Below, one piece after another: positions 6,189 to 6,374 of a stretch of 6,374 nucleotides of DNA (position 1 is its first letter; every line of letters starts with the position of its first letter). This DNA comes from Sedimentisphaerales bacterium (GTDB lineage: Bacteria > Planctomycetota > Phycisphaerae > Sedimentisphaerales > SG8-4), in the NCBI GenBank assembly GCA_016932895.1, contig JAFGCA010000148.1, positions 1-6,374 of the forward strand, given 5' to 3'. The position numbers were made by a program, and so were the translations under genes. The notes under the pieces are model-generated. The model was not told where the DNA came from and searched no databases. It saw nothing but the letters and a program-made list of their open reading frames with translations.

Positions 6189-6374
6189 CGGAGAGGTCAT
6201 GAAACGGAGTTTTTGGTTGCGGTCAAGCGTAGCGAGGCCGCGCTGGGCTATTGAAAGAAGAAGTGAAATGGCCTGATGTTGCCTCAAATGTCCGTCGAGT
6301 AGGCGTACGATAGCTCTCTCACGTAGGCATGCTTTGTATTCTCTGTTGCTCCTCGCTTTCGCCGGAGGAGTGCC
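6186..6374 (-). CDS. Possible 3' end of a convergent gene entering from the right edge
   Basis: On the minus strand one frame is open from base 6374 to a TAA at 6188-6186, giving 62 codons with no start needed inside the window. The peptide includes REYKACLRERAIVRLLDGHL and QAISLLLSIAQRGLATLDRN, a helical and charged composition plausible for a cytoplasmic protein. By hand count G+C is about 61, 48 and 52 percent at codon positions 1, 2 and 3. Position 1 above position 2 fits coding, but the third position is not raised. A 62-codon open frame can occur by chance. No family is recognised. On the plus strand a 25-codon frame (6199-6276) with GGAGAGG before its ATG overlaps and is a weaker alternative. 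Confidence 0.25.
   Translation of the reverse strand, partial: GTPPAKARSNREYKACLRERAIVRLLDGHLRQHQAISLLLSIAQRGLATLDRNQKLRFMTSP
6349..6370. repeat. Six-bp inverted repeat at the right edge
   Basis: CTCCTC (6349-6354) and GAGGAG (6365-6370) can pair across a 10-nt loop, extended by two G-U wobbles outside. No T-run follows within the window, so it is not called a terminator. The right arm also resembles a Shine-Dalgarno sequence (GGAGGAG) four bases from the window end, possibly ahead of a plus-strand gene outside the window. Neither reading can be settled here. Confidence 0.25.

Noticed and set aside
6199..6276. 25-codon plus-strand frame with GGAGAGG before its ATG
   Set aside because: It is very short, Arg-rich and overlaps a longer open minus-strand frame. 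A Shine-Dalgarno-like match alone is weak support.
6329..6374. Possible signal-peptide start (LYSLLLLAFAGGV from TTG 6334) at the right edge
   Set aside because: Only about 13 codons are visible, the start would be TTG with no good ribosome binding site, and it competes with the minus-strand frame.

Overview
The window (about 6.4 kb) holds two divergent transcription units around a 158-bp intergenic region. A planctomycete, perhaps of the Phycisphaerae-like lineages, is the likeliest source. This rests on three familiar traits: an ECF-type sigma factor overlapping a Ser/Thr kinase gene, a kinase with a transmembrane segment and a C-terminal TolB/PD40-like propeller, and a secreted protein joining PD40 repeats, a dockerin-like calcium-motif pair (the second with a GDGTVDARDLL core) and a LamG-like domain. 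The assignment comes from protein style only. Acidobacteria carry similar propeller kinases and cannot be excluded.

Left, minus strand: a large secreted protein (2392-704) is followed after 34 bp by a small secreted protein of unknown function (669-127). The two are probably co-transcribed. A weak hairpin plus T-rich tail lies just past the second gene. Middle: the intergenic region 2393-2550 contains a strong Shine-Dalgarno sequence for the minus-strand gene. For the plus-strand operon it has a consensus extended -10 (TGCTATAAT), preceded by a hairpin and T7 run that overlap the probable -35. Right, plus strand: an ECF-like sigma factor with a TTG start (2551-3168) overlaps by ATGA a 964-residue membrane Ser/Thr kinase (3165-6059) with all visible catalytic motifs intact.

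A plausible working model is that the kinase propeller senses something outside the cytoplasmic membrane, the kinase domain signals to the co-encoded sigma factor, and the sigma factor redirects transcription. The divergent secreted propeller/LamG protein is an obvious candidate target, but the sequence alone does not prove this. No anti-sigma factor gene is visible. The last 315 bases hold no convincing complete gene; a minus-strand open frame enters from the right edge and may be the 3' end of a convergent gene.

The overall architecture belongs to known planctomycete themes. The most testable points are the Ser in the altered DAED-like motif of the sigma factor, the kinase's N-terminal extension, and the pairing of propellers on both sides of the divergent promoter region. 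No CRISPR array, transposase, tRNA or rRNA was recognised.
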